Shown here in pieces: positions 27,080 through 35,711 of a stretch of DNA of 64,000 nucleotides (its first letter is position 1; each line of letters starts with the position of its first letter). Below the pieces are notes generated by a model. The model searched no databases. It had not been told where the DNA came from and worked only from the letters and a program-made list of their open reading frames with translations. Source of the stretch: Fulverythrobacter ferritrahens (GTDB taxonomy: Bacteria > Pseudomonadota > Alphaproteobacteria > Sphingomonadales > Sphingomonadaceae); assembly GCF_020539485.1 (NCBI RefSeq), contig NZ_JACDXU010000002.1:248001-312000 (forward strand). Direction: 5' to 3'. The translations under genes were made by a program, and so were the position numbers.

Positions 27080-28548
27080 CCGCTGAGCACTGCGTCCAGA
27101 CCGGGCACGATCAGCGTGCGCCCGCCGCCGAAATCGTGGCGGACCACGATCAGGCCCTTCCTTTCCAGATGTTCCAGCAGGCGGCGGATGCGGCCGGGGG
27201 AGCTGGTGCCGTAGACGCGGGAGAGTTCCTCGTCATCCGGCTCCTCGATGCCCTCGGCGGCATGGCGCGCGATGGTGAGGAAGGGCGCCAGCACATCGTC
27301 ATCCAGCGCGCTGCCCATTTCCAGTATATGATCGCGCACATGCGGCTCCAGCTCCTCCAGCCGGGCAAGCGCGATGGCGAACATGCGGCGGAAACCGGCC
27401 ATGTCGGGTGTGGCAGCGCTGGCCTGCCGCTTGCGGCAATGGAGCAGGAAGGTCTGGTAGAGCGCGGCGGAAGGCTGGAAGGCGGCGCGCGGGTCCGTGG
27501 CCATGGCGCGCATGATATCTTCCACCACCTGCGCGGCGGCGTTTGGGGAAGGAGAGGAAAGCTCCGCCCCATCCTCGTCGCTTGCCACCGGATCCGATTC
27601 GAAACGGGTGATCTGTTCGGACAGCTGCTCGGCCGTGAAGGCGGGTGGCGGCGGTGCTGCGCGCTTTGCCTCGGCCTGGCTCTCCATCACGGAGGCGAGT
27701 TCGGCATGGAGCAGCGCCTCCATTTCCTCCGCCGGGGCAGTCGGCAGTGGGGCGAGTTTGCTGGCCGTCACCTTGGGGCCGGATTTCACCGGGCCGACCT
27801 TCACCGCGCTCGGCCGGCGGCAGATTGCAGGGCCGAGGCCGAGGAAGCGCCCGCGCTCAAGGTCGCGGATGCGCTCGGCCTGCCGCCGCTCCATGCCCAG
27901 CAAATCGGCCGCTCGCAGCATGTCGATATCGAGGAAGGTGCGCCCCATCAGGAAGTTGGAGGCTTCCGCAGCGACGTTTTTGGCCAGCTTGGCAAGGCGC
28001 TGCGTGGCCACAATCCCGGCCAGCCCGCGCTTGCGGCCGCGGCACATCAGGTTGGTCATGGCATTCAGCGTGATGCGGCGCGTATCCTCGCTGATCTCCC
28101 CAGCCACGGCGGGGGCGAACATCTGCGCCTCGTCCACCACCACCAGAGCGGGGAACCAATGTTCGCGCGGGGCATCGAACAGGGCGGTCACGAAATGGGC
28201 GGCGCAGCGGATCTGCTGTTCCACATCCAGCCCTTCCAGTGCCAGCACCACCGAGGCGCGATGTTGCCGCACGCGCGCTGCCAGTGCCTCGATCTCGGCA
28301 ATGGAATGGGCCGCGCCGTCAATCACCACATGGCCGAAATGGTCGGCCAGCGAAACGAAATCCCCTTCCGGGTCAACCACCACCTGCTGCACCATGCCGG
28401 CGCTTTCCTCCAGCAGGCGGCGCAACAGGTGCGACTTGCCGGACCCGCTATTGCCCTGAACGAGCAAGCGGGTTGCCAGCAATTCTTCGAGGTCGATCCG
28501 GACCGGCTGGCCCGTTTCGTCCTCACCTATGACGATGTGCGAATCCAC
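27076..28548 (-). CDS. HerA/FtsK-superfamily ATPase with C-terminal helical/winged-helix region
   Basis: A 490-residue protein with a HerA-like N terminus (MDSHIVIGEDETG), Walker A GNSGSGKSHLLRRLL, Walker B ALVVVDEAQMFAP and sensor-like IVATQRLAKLAK. A proline-rich linker at about 255-320 separates the ATPase from a C-terminal domain ending with a winged-helix-like SSPGRIRRLLEHLERKGLI. HerA relatives pump or remodel DNA; this stand-alone type is common in sphingomonads but its role is not known to me. It does not look functionally tied to the catabolic genes around it. Confidence 0.75.
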   Translation of the reverse strand: MDSHIVIGEDETGQPVRIDLEELLATRLLVQGNSGSGKSHLLRRLLEESAGMVQQVVVDPEGDFVSLADHFGHVVIDGAAHSIAEIEALAARVRQHRASVVLALEGLDVEQQIRCAAHFVTALFDAPREHWFPALVVVDEAQMFAPAVAGEISEDTRRITLNAMTNLMCRGRKRGLAGIVATQRLAKLAKNVAAEASNFLMGRTFLDIDMLRAADLLGMERRQAERIRDLERGRFLGLGPAICRRPSAVKVGPVKSGPKVTASKLAPLPTAPAEEMEALLHAELASVMESQAEAKRAAPPPPAFTAEQLSEQITRFESDPVASDEDGAELSSPSPNAAAQVVEDIMRAMATDPRAAFQPSAALYQTFLLHCRKRQASAATPDMAGFRRMFAIALARLEELEPHVRDHILEMGSALDDDVLAPFLTIARHAAEGIEEPDDEELSRVYGTSSPGRIRRLLEHLERKGLIVVRHDFGGGRTLIVPGLDAVLSG

Positions 28549-28640
28549 GCGCCTGAGCTAGCGGCTGGTTCCGGGCGGACCAAGGGGGCGAGGGAGGTTT
28601 TCCAGATATGCGTGCCGGATGGGGTGGATTTGCCTGACAT

Positions 28641-28672
28641 TGTCACCCCGGACCTGTTCCGGGGTGACGACA
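28641..28672. repeat. dispersed palindrome (single copy)
   Basis: TGTCACCCCGGACCTG followed by TTCCGGGGTGACGACA: a near-perfect hairpin of the same family as the other repeats here, between the AraC-type gene and the ATPase gene. Confidence 0.75.
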
Positions 28673-28694
28673 AGGGGGGGCAGGGTGGCCGGAC

Positions 28695-29633
28695 TTACCC
28701 CCGCTCGCCCGCGCGATAGTTCCTCGGACTCATCTCGAAGCGGCGGCGGAAGGCGCGGCAGAAGCTGGAGAGATCATTGAAGCCGACATCGTAGGCCACG
28801 TCCGTTACCGTCACGTCGCCCCCTTCACGCTCCAGGCGACGAGCAGCGAGTTCGAGCCGGCGGTTCTGGATGAAGGCGCGCGGGGTGGTGCCCATTTCGG
28901 CGAACAGCATCTGCACATAGCGCGCGGAAACGCCCATGCGGCGGGCGAGGCGGTGGACGTCCAGATCGGGATCGGTCAGATCCGCTTCCACCGCTTCGAA
29001 CAGGGCGCGGCGGCGTTCGTCACGCCGGTTGGGCTCGATGACTGGGCGGGAAGCGGCATAGGCCATGTCCAGCAAGGGCCAGATCGCATCGCCCAGTGCG
29101 TCAACCCATTCGCCGCTGCCATCATGCTCCAGCTCTTCCCACGCATTGCGCATGAAGCTGGAAAACAATGCACCGGCGCCGCGCCGCCCGCTGACGGGAA
29201 CGCCCACCTGGCTGCGCAGATGAGGCATGCGTTCTTCCACGGTCGCCAGCGGCAGGCGGACCACGATGGCCTGGGTATATTCCTCGAAACTCAGCCAGAG
29301 GGGCTTGGACGGATCGTAAAGAACGAAGTCTCCTTCCTCCAGCACGGCGGTGCGCCCGCCCGTGTGGTTGGTGCTGCGGCCCCGGTGTTGCACCTGGATG
29401 TTCAGCACCCCGGCATTCTCATGGTCCGGTGCGCTGTAGATGCGGGCCGGGCTGGAGCAGGGGGAGAGCAATTCGCAATCGCGCAATTTGCGGCGATAGA
29501 GCCGCGCCTCGAACGGCGTTTCCCCAAGGGATTCGACCTGAATGGGTGCGACCAGGCGCGCTATATCGTTCCAGAAGGGCAGGCGGTCGGACGGCGCGAC
29601 CTCTGCCGTGCTCAGTTGCTCGAGCAGCGACAT
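28695..29633 (-). CDS. AraC-family transcriptional regulator
   Basis: A 312-residue regulator. The N-terminal part resembles the AraC-binding-like (cupin) sensor domain (PFWNDIARLVAPIQVESL), and the last 100 residues form the double HTH (MGVSARYVQMLFAEMG and VAYDVGFNDLSSFCRAFRR, ending PRNYRAG). I start at ATG 29633 (MSLLEQLS), with GGGAG about 12 nt upstream; an extension to 29687 is possible. It is the only obvious regulator inside the catabolic region and is therefore the leading candidate to control it. Confidence 0.88.
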   Translation of the reverse strand: MSLLEQLSTAEVAPSDRLPFWNDIARLVAPIQVESLGETPFEARLYRRKLRDCELLSPCSSPARIYSAPDHENAGVLNIQVQHRGRSTNHTGGRTAVLEEGDFVLYDPSKPLWLSFEEYTQAIVVRLPLATVEERMPHLRSQVGVPVSGRRGAGALFSSFMRNAWEELEHDGSGEWVDALGDAIWPLLDMAYAASRPVIEPNRRDERRRALFEAVEADLTDPDLDVHRLARRMGVSARYVQMLFAEMGTTPRAFIQNRRLELAARRLEREGGDVTVTDVAYDVGFNDLSSFCRAFRRRFEMSPRNYRAGERG

Positions 29634-29745
29634 GACAACCAAACTCCCAATGCCGCGAGATTCGCGGCGGGCCTCGTATCGGGCCATTGGGAGGGGAGGT
29701 TATGGAGCCTTTGGACGCTTGGCAAGCGGCGTGCGAATCGGGGCC

Positions 29746-30639
29746 TCAAACGTCTCGTTCCGGGTCAAGCCCGGCGTCGGCTTCCACCACCTTGGCCATG
29801 GCGGTGAAATCCGCATCGGGCCCGTAATCGGCCAGCGCCCGTTCCAGATAGGTACGCACTACCTGCCCTAGCTGCAGCGGCACGCCCATGGCCTCGGCCT
29901 CGTCCAACAGAAGGTTCGTATCCTTCAGGCTCAGCGCGGCGGCGAAGCCGAAATCGAAGCTGCGCGGTAATACGGAACGAGGCCATTTGTCGCGCGTGGC
30001 GGAATTGATGCCGGTGCCGCTGTTCAGCACCTCGATCATGCGGGCAGGGTCCAGCCCGGCCTTGATCCCCATCGCCATGCCTTCGGAGGTGACGCCGATG
30101 GCCACTGCGCCCAGCAGATTGTTGACCAGCTTCATCACCTGCCCGGCTCCGGGCGTTTCACCCATGTAGAAAGGCTTGCCCATAAGCTGCAGCAGCGGGA
30201 GGATCTGATCGTAGCCCGCCTGCGGCCCGCCAGCCATGATTGCCAGAGTGCCATCCTTCGCGCCCTTGATCCCGCCGGAAACCGGCGCGTCGATGCTGGC
30301 GATGCCCTTGGCGGAGAGCGCGGCGTGCAGGTCTTGCGCCAGACGCGGGCCGGAGGTCGAAAGATCACAAATGATCTTCACCCTGCTGCCTTCGGCCACG
30401 CCGCCGGGGCCGAGGATCGCCTCGCGCACGATGGGCGGAGTGGGCAGGCTGGCGAAGACGATATCGCATTCATCGCCCAAGGCCTTGGACGATCCGGCGG
30501 CTTCCGCCCCCTGCGCCACCAGCGCGGCGACGGCTTCGGGCGAGACATCATGCACCAGAATGCGGTCTGCATGGCCGATAAGGTTGGCCGCCATATTGGC
30601 GCCCATGCGGCCAAGGCCGATGAAACCGACAATGCTCAT
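29746..30639 (-). CDS. NAD(P)-dependent oxidoreductase, 3-hydroxyisobutyrate dehydrogenase family
   Basis: A 297-residue beta-hydroxyacid dehydrogenase. N-terminal FIGLGRMGANMAANL is the cofactor motif; APVSGGIKGAKDGTLAIM and GAGQVMKLVNNLLGA carry the family substrate-binding and catalytic Lys signatures. It oxidises a beta-hydroxy acid to a semialdehyde or keto acid. It overlaps the metallo-hydrolase gene by 4 bp and ends a leftward operon GMC, hydrolase, P450, hydrolase, dehydrogenase. Confidence 0.87.
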   Translation of the reverse strand: MSIVGFIGLGRMGANMAANLIGHADRILVHDVSPEAVAALVAQGAEAAGSSKALGDECDIVFASLPTPPIVREAILGPGGVAEGSRVKIICDLSTSGPRLAQDLHAALSAKGIASIDAPVSGGIKGAKDGTLAIMAGGPQAGYDQILPLLQLMGKPFYMGETPGAGQVMKLVNNLLGAVAIGVTSEGMAMGIKAGLDPARMIEVLNSGTGINSATRDKWPRSVLPRSFDFGFAAALSLKDTNLLLDEAEAMGVPLQLGQVVRTYLERALADYGPDADFTAMAKVVEADAGLDPERDV

Positions 30640-31445
30640 AGATACTCCGAAACGGGTTTGTGCGGAGGCAGATCCACGCGGGCGATGTCGTTTTCCGACG
30701 GGAAGCAGGTCAGCACCAGCGGATCGTGGCCGGGAATGAGGTGATCGAGCGATCCGCCTGCCAGTTCCAGCGCGCGGGCCTGCGCGGCCCGATATTGCGG
30801 CTCGTCGATGAAGATCGGGAAGGGCAGCGCGCGCGCGATATTGGCGTAAAGATGCGCCGCGTCGCTAGCCAGAACCACCGTGCCGCGCGCCGTCTCGCAG
30901 CATACTACCATCAGCCCGGCGGTGTGGCCCGGGCATATGCGCAGTGATATTCCGGGGGCGAATTCGCTATCGCCGGCATGGAACACCACTCGGTCCGCAT
31001 AGAGCTTGCGCACCAGCTGGGCGACCGGCTCTGCGTCAAACGGCGCGCGGATATCGTGGTCGCACATGGCGCGGCTGGTGGCGAAGGCGAGTTCGGCATC
31101 CTGCACATGGAAATGCGCATTCGGGAAGGCGCCCAGCGATCCCGCGTGATCGTAATGCAAGTGAGTGAGGATCACATGTTCCACCAGCAGATGGTCGATC
31201 CCCGCCTCGCGCAGTCCTTCGGCCACGGGGCGGATCAATGTGCGTCCCCGTGCCATGGCTGCTGCTTCGCCAAAGCCGGTATCGACGATCACCGGAGGAT
31301 GGCCCTCGCGGTGGATCGCCCAGACATAATAATCGAGCGGCATCGGCAGGTCGTGATCGTCCACCGGCTGCGAGAAATTGGCCGCCGCCACACGCTCGTG
31401 CCGCGCATAGAGGATCGCGTCGATACGGGTGACGGGGGCAGTCAT
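30636..31445 (-). CDS. metallo-beta-lactamase-fold hydrolase (AHL-lactonase-like)
   Basis: A 269-residue MBL-fold protein with THLHYDHAG at residues 94-102 (HxHxDH, dinuclear metal site), a further ICPGHTAGL and ASDAAHLY providing other ligands, and an overall arrangement like N-acylhomoserine lactonases. ATG 31445 lies 4 bp from the P450 stop; TTG 31457 is an alternative. In this operon a lactonase or ester hydrolase on the oxidised substrate fits better than quorum quenching, but the second cannot be excluded. Confidence 0.84.
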   Translation of the reverse strand: MTAPVTRIDAILYARHERVAAANFSQPVDDHDLPMPLDYYVWAIHREGHPPVIVDTGFGEAAAMARGRTLIRPVAEGLREAGIDHLLVEHVILTHLHYDHAGSLGAFPNAHFHVQDAELAFATSRAMCDHDIRAPFDAEPVAQLVRKLYADRVVFHAGDSEFAPGISLRICPGHTAGLMVVCCETARGTVVLASDAAHLYANIARALPFPIFIDEPQYRAAQARALELAGGSLDHLIPGHDPLVLTCFPSENDIARVDLPPHKPVSEYL

Positions 31446-31449
31446 GGCA

Positions 31450-32631
31450 TCACGCAAACTTCAGCCGCACCGGCTGGCGGATCGGGCCATGGCCCACTGT
31501 CGTCATCCACGGTTCGTAAGGTCCAGCCAGTTCGAAGCCTTCCACCTCGCGCACGATGGTGCCGAGCAGCGCCTGCGCTTCCATCTGCGCCAGCACGCGG
31601 CCCACGCAGCCATGCACGCCATAGCCCCAGCCGAGCGAATGTTTCGTGTCGCGTTCGATCCGATACTCCTCCGGAGCATCCCAGAAGCGCGGATCGCGAT
31701 TGGCGGCGGCGAACATCAGCCCGCAGCGCGTGCCGGCGGGGATAAGGATGTCGTCCACCTCCACGTCCTTTACCGCGATACGCCCGGCCATTCGGCTGGG
31801 GCTGTCCCAGCGCAGGCTCTCGTCAAAGGCGTTGCGCAACAGCTTGGGATCGGCGCGCAGCTTCTCATATTCGCCGGGGAACATGGCCCATGCGCGGATG
31901 GCATTGGCCATGGTGAGATAGGTGGTGTCCGCCCCCGCGCTCAGCACGGTCTGCAGCAACAGCTTGGCCTCGGCCAAGGTGACCTGGCCCCGGTCCGCCG
32001 CGCGGAAGAACTCCGCCCCGATCCCTTCCGGGTCGATCGCGTCGCGCTCGCAAGTGGTTTCCAGCCATTCGATCACGCCGGAAAAATCCTGATCCATCGC
32101 CTCGTCGAACAGTTCTCCCGGCGGGCCCATCGTGGCCCAGACCATCTGGGAAAAGCCGTGCATGTGATGCCGTCCTTCCTGCGGCAGGCCCAGAATGTCA
32201 GGCAGCACGCGGAAGATATAGGCCTGGGTGATGTCGCCCACGGCGTCCACCACCTCGCCTTCCTTCGTGCGAAGTTCGTCCACGAACTCCTGTGCGGCGC
32301 TCTCGAAGATCGTCTTCACTCGCTCCAGCGCGCGAGGGGAAAGGGCATCGGCCACTACCTTGCGCACCTGCGTGTGGCGCGGCGGATCGTCGGTCAGCAG
32401 GATTTCCGGTCGGGGCGAATTGGGATCGTGCCATGGGCGCGAGGTGGAGGAAAAGGTCTGCCAGTCCAGCAGGCCCTTCGTCACATGCTCGTGCCGGGCG
32501 ATCATCACCACGCCGTCATGCAGCCGCACTGCGGGGGCGAATTCGCGCAGGGCGTCGTCCACCGCGCGCGCATTGCGCACGGCGTCGGGGGTGAAGATGT
32601 CGAGCGGGTAGTCGGGGATCGCGCGCGCCAT
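31450..32631 (-). CDS. cytochrome P450
   Basis: A 393-residue soluble bacterial P450. I-helix AGADTT near residue 232, K-helix ESLR near 271, and the heme-binding loop GWGYGVHGCVGR with the proximal Cys at about 342. The usual Phe of the heme loop is replaced by Trp or shifted. It needs an external ferredoxin and reductase, and none is visible in this window. It is one base away from the upstream hydrolase stop, so it is translated with it. Expected reaction: hydroxylation of the pathway substrate. Confidence 0.92.
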   Translation of the reverse strand: MARAIPDYPLDIFTPDAVRNARAVDDALREFAPAVRLHDGVVMIARHEHVTKGLLDWQTFSSTSRPWHDPNSPRPEILLTDDPPRHTQVRKVVADALSPRALERVKTIFESAAQEFVDELRTKEGEVVDAVGDITQAYIFRVLPDILGLPQEGRHHMHGFSQMVWATMGPPGELFDEAMDQDFSGVIEWLETTCERDAIDPEGIGAEFFRAADRGQVTLAEAKLLLQTVLSAGADTTYLTMANAIRAWAMFPGEYEKLRADPKLLRNAFDESLRWDSPSRMAGRIAVKDVEVDDILIPAGTRCGLMFAAANRDPRFWDAPEEYRIERDTKHSLGWGYGVHGCVGRVLAQMEAQALLGTIVREVEGFELAGPYEPWMTTVGHGPIRQPVRLKFA

Positions 32632-32632
32632 C

Positions 32633-33523
32633 TTACAACCCCAGCCCCTTGAACCAGCGTCCGCCTTTGGCGTCGGTGGTGAAATGGCCCGCCGTGGGAT
32701 CGGCGAAATGGGCGCCAATGATCAGCACGCCGCTATCGGTATATTTCTCGGCAAAGCGCACGCGGCTGGCGCGCCCGGCATCCTTGTCCATGTCGAAGGT
32801 CGCGTCGCGCTGCGGCATGGCGCATTGCATCGGGTGGTGCATCAGATCGCCGGTGATGACGGCCCGCTCGCCATTCGATTCGATGCAGACATGCACATGG
32901 CCGGGCGTATGGCCGTGGCTGGGTTCGCAATAGAGCTCCTCGCAGATGCGGTGATCGCCATCGATGAAATCCGCCATGCCCGCCGCCACGATGGGATCGA
33001 CGCACTCGATCATGTGGCCCGGGTGGTGGATGCCGTCATTGCGAATATGCTTCCATGCCTCGAACTCGGTCTTGCCGAACAGATAGCGGGCATTGGGGAA
33101 GGTCGGCCTGAACTCGCCCGTTTCCGGGTCCTTGTAGGTGTTCCAGCCGACATGGTCGAAATGCAGGTGCGTGCACATCACGATGTCCACATCGTGCCGG
33201 TCCACGCCAAGGCTCTCCAGATCCTGCATGAAGCCTTCGGGCAGGTTGGTGAACACATCGAACTGCCGGTCGCGCCCGGCGCCGATGCAGCTGTCCACCA
33301 CGATGGTCTTCGTCGGAGTCTGCACCACAAAGCCCTGGAAGTTCATCCGCTGCTGCCCTTCCGGCGTGGCGTAATGCGGGTGCAGCCATTCCAGCGCGAT
33401 CACTTCCTCGGGCGTCGCATCGGGCATGGTCATGTTGATGTTATCGCGAAAGTCCCACACTTCCACGATCCGGCTGACGGTGACGTCGCCCACCTGCCAG
33501 CTTTTGACGTGTTCCTTCGCCAT
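32633..33523 (-). CDS. metallo-beta-lactamase-fold hydrolase (second)
   Basis: A 296-residue MBL-fold protein with THLHFDHVGW (His119, His121, Asp123, His124), EPSHGHTPGH and VITGDLMHHP giving the other metal ligands. It resembles the MBL-fold quinolone-signal or AHL-degrading and ester-hydrolysing groups. No signal peptide. It lies between the GMC oxidoreductase (14 bp) and P450 (1 bp), so the three are surely co-transcribed. Confidence 0.85.
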   Translation of the reverse strand: MAKEHVKSWQVGDVTVSRIVEVWDFRDNINMTMPDATPEEVIALEWLHPHYATPEGQQRMNFQGFVVQTPTKTIVVDSCIGAGRDRQFDVFTNLPEGFMQDLESLGVDRHDVDIVMCTHLHFDHVGWNTYKDPETGEFRPTFPNARYLFGKTEFEAWKHIRNDGIHHPGHMIECVDPIVAAGMADFIDGDHRICEELYCEPSHGHTPGHVHVCIESNGERAVITGDLMHHPMQCAMPQRDATFDMDKDAGRASRVRFAEKYTDSGVLIIGAHFADPTAGHFTTDAKGGRWFKGLGL

Positions 33524-33537
33524 ATTATGCCCTCTCC

Positions 33538-35223
33538 TCAGGCGGCTTTTTTCTTCGAGCGGGATGCCGCCTTCTTCGGGGCGGGTTTGTATCGGGCGAC
33601 CGATTCCGGCGGCAGCTCGGCGGGCGGAAGGGCGGACTTTCCCAGTATGAAATCGGCCGCGCGCTCGGCAATCATCACGCAGGGGGCATTGGTATTGCCG
33701 CCGATGATGCTGGGCATCACGCTGGCATCGGCAATGCGCAGCCCGGCAATGCCATTGAAGCGCAATTGCGGATCGACCACCGCATCCTTGTCGCTACCCA
33801 TGCGGCAGGTGCCGACCGGGTGGTGCACGGTATAGCCTGTGCTGCGGATATAGGCGTCGATTTCCGCATCGCTCTGTACTTCCGGCCCGGGCGCTACCTC
33901 CACCCCGCCGAAGGGGGCGAAGGCTTGGCTGGCGAAGACCTTGCGCGCGATCTTTATCGCGCGGACCAGGCAGTCGATCTCCCCATCCTCGGCCAGCAGG
34001 CGCGGGTCAATCAGCGGTGCGGCGGCGGGATCGGGGCTGGCCAGCCGCAAGGTGCCGCGCCCCTTGGGATAAAGCGCCACCGGGCTGATCGCGTAGCCAT
34101 GGCCGATGGGGAAGGGAATCTTCGTGGTCAGGCGTTTGGCCGGCTGGAACACGAACTGCACGTCGGGCCGGGCCAGCGAGGGGGCCGTGCGCAGGAAGGC
34201 CACGCTCTCGAACACATTGCCTGCCAGCGGCCCCTTGCGGGTCAGGATATACTGGAACAGCTGGAAAATGTCGCGCGGCAGGGCTGGCAAGGACAGGCCA
34301 TAGGATGTGGTGTTTTTCGTCTCGACATGGATGGGGGATGCGACATGATCGTGGTAATTGGCGCCCACGCCTGCGACGTCCTTTACCAGCTCGATGCCCA
34401 TTTCCTGCAGATGAGCGCCCGGCCCGATGCCGGACAGCATCAGGATCTGCGGCGTCTGCACCGCGCCCGCGCACAGAACCACTTCGTGCCGGGCGCGCAC
34501 GATCCGTCCGTCGAGCAGTTCCACGCCAACGGCACGACCTTCTTCCACCAGCACGCGGCGCACCGGAGCCCCGGTCTGCGCATGGACATTGCCGCGCTTC
34601 AGCGCCGGGCGCAGCATGTTGATCGATGTGCTTTCGCGCCGCCCGCTGCGCATCAGGCCCTGACGCCGGCCATAGCCTTCCGAGTTGGGGCCATTGAAAT
34701 CCGGGCAGGCGGGGAATTGCAGCGAGGCGAGCCCGTCCATGAAGGCGTAGTTCAGCGCGTTGGGATTATCGACCACCTTGACGTTGATCGGCCCGCCTTT
34801 GCCGTGAAACACGCTCTCCGGATAATTCTCGTTATTCTCGGTGCGCGTGAAATAGGGCAGCACTTCCGCATAGGACCAGCCGGTGGCCCCGGCGTCTGCC
34901 CAATCGTCGTAATCCGTCGGATGGCCACGGAAATAGACCATGCCATTGATGCTGCCCGATCCGCCCAGCACCTTGCCGCGCGGCACCGGAATCTGCCGCC
35001 CGGCCATGCCCGGCTGGGGCACGGTCGCGAAGTTCCAGTTCAGCGACTTGGTGTGGATCGCCGCTGCCACGAAGCTCGGCACATGGATGAAGGGATGGGT
35101 GTCCGGCCCGCCGGCCTCCAGCAGGCAGGTCGTACGGTCTTCCCGTTCCCCCAGCCGCGCCGCCAGCGCCGCGCCCGACGTTCCGCCGCCCACCACTACG
35201 TAATCGAATTCCGCACCACTCAT
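33538..35223 (-). CDS. GMC-family FAD oxidoreductase
   Basis: A 561-residue glucose-methanol-choline oxidoreductase. FAD-binding VVVGGGTSGAALAARL near the N terminus, the GMC signature GGSGSINGMVYFRGHP, and the C-terminal TVHHPVGTCRMG with the catalytic His. It oxidises an alcohol to an aldehyde or acid. The C-terminal tail is unusual: about 14 residues rich in Lys and Ala (APKKAASRSKKKAA) follow the normal end. ATG 35223 is preferred over 35241. It heads the leftward operon with the two MBL hydrolases, P450 and dehydrogenase. Confidence 0.9.
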   Translation of the reverse strand: MSGAEFDYVVVGGGTSGAALAARLGEREDRTTCLLEAGGPDTHPFIHVPSFVAAAIHTKSLNWNFATVPQPGMAGRQIPVPRGKVLGGSGSINGMVYFRGHPTDYDDWADAGATGWSYAEVLPYFTRTENNENYPESVFHGKGGPINVKVVDNPNALNYAFMDGLASLQFPACPDFNGPNSEGYGRRQGLMRSGRRESTSINMLRPALKRGNVHAQTGAPVRRVLVEEGRAVGVELLDGRIVRARHEVVLCAGAVQTPQILMLSGIGPGAHLQEMGIELVKDVAGVGANYHDHVASPIHVETKNTTSYGLSLPALPRDIFQLFQYILTRKGPLAGNVFESVAFLRTAPSLARPDVQFVFQPAKRLTTKIPFPIGHGYAISPVALYPKGRGTLRLASPDPAAAPLIDPRLLAEDGEIDCLVRAIKIARKVFASQAFAPFGGVEVAPGPEVQSDAEIDAYIRSTGYTVHHPVGTCRMGSDKDAVVDPQLRFNGIAGLRIADASVMPSIIGGNTNAPCVMIAERAADFILGKSALPPAELPPESVARYKPAPKKAASRSKKKAA

Positions 35224-35443
35224 CCCGCGCATCTCTCCCATGCCTGACAGGGAGATAGACCCTGCGCCCGATCAGCCGCTTGGCGGGGTGCGAAGAGGGA
35301 TTGCCGGGAGACGAAGGACACCGGGCTGCGCTCGTCTAACCATCCCCTGTTCCAGAGGGGGAGAAAGGGGCATAGCTCCAGCTTCGCTTGACATCCTTCC
35401 CACGCGCCGCTTTTGCGCCGCAATCGAGCCCTAGGAGCCCCAC

Positions 35444-35686
35444 ATGGACCGCGCAGAAGTCGAAACCCGTATCCGTTCGCTGATCGCCCCCTTCAACAAG
35501 AAGGGCGCCGACATCGCCGACGCCACCACCTTCGCTGGGGACCTTGAGTTCGACAGCCTGACCGTGATGGATTTCGTCGCCGCGATCGAGGACGAATTCG
35601 ACATTATCATCAGCATGAACCAGCAGGCGGAAATCGAGAATTTCGGCCAGCTGGTGGATGCGGTCTGCAAGCTCAGCGACAAGTGA
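35444..35686 (+). CDS. acyl carrier protein associated with sphingolipid synthesis
   Basis: An 80-residue acyl carrier protein. The phosphopantetheine attachment serine is Ser38 in LEFDSLTVMDF. Acidic helices follow. It ends 25 bp before the serine palmitoyltransferase gene; in sphingomonads and Caulobacter a dedicated ACP lies next to spt and is thought to supply the acyl chain as acyl-ACP. Its start ATG 35444 follows AGGAG at good distance. Confidence 0.88.
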   Translation: MDRAEVETRIRSLIAPFNKKGADIADATTFAGDLEFDSLTVMDFVAAIEDEFDIIISMNQQAEIENFGQLVDAVCKLSDK

Positions 35687-35711
35687 TCGGGCGGTGGGAG
35701 AAGTGACCGCG

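Noticed and set aside
27031-28719. 562-codon plus-strand frame opposite the HerA-like ATPase
   Set aside because: The minus strand carries Walker A and B motifs; this frame has no recognisable domain and starts inside the SDR gene.
30636-33523. The two MBL-fold genes as a quorum-quenching locus
   Set aside because: No luxI/luxR genes are nearby, and the tight operon with P450, GMC and dehydrogenase genes fits a catabolic role better.
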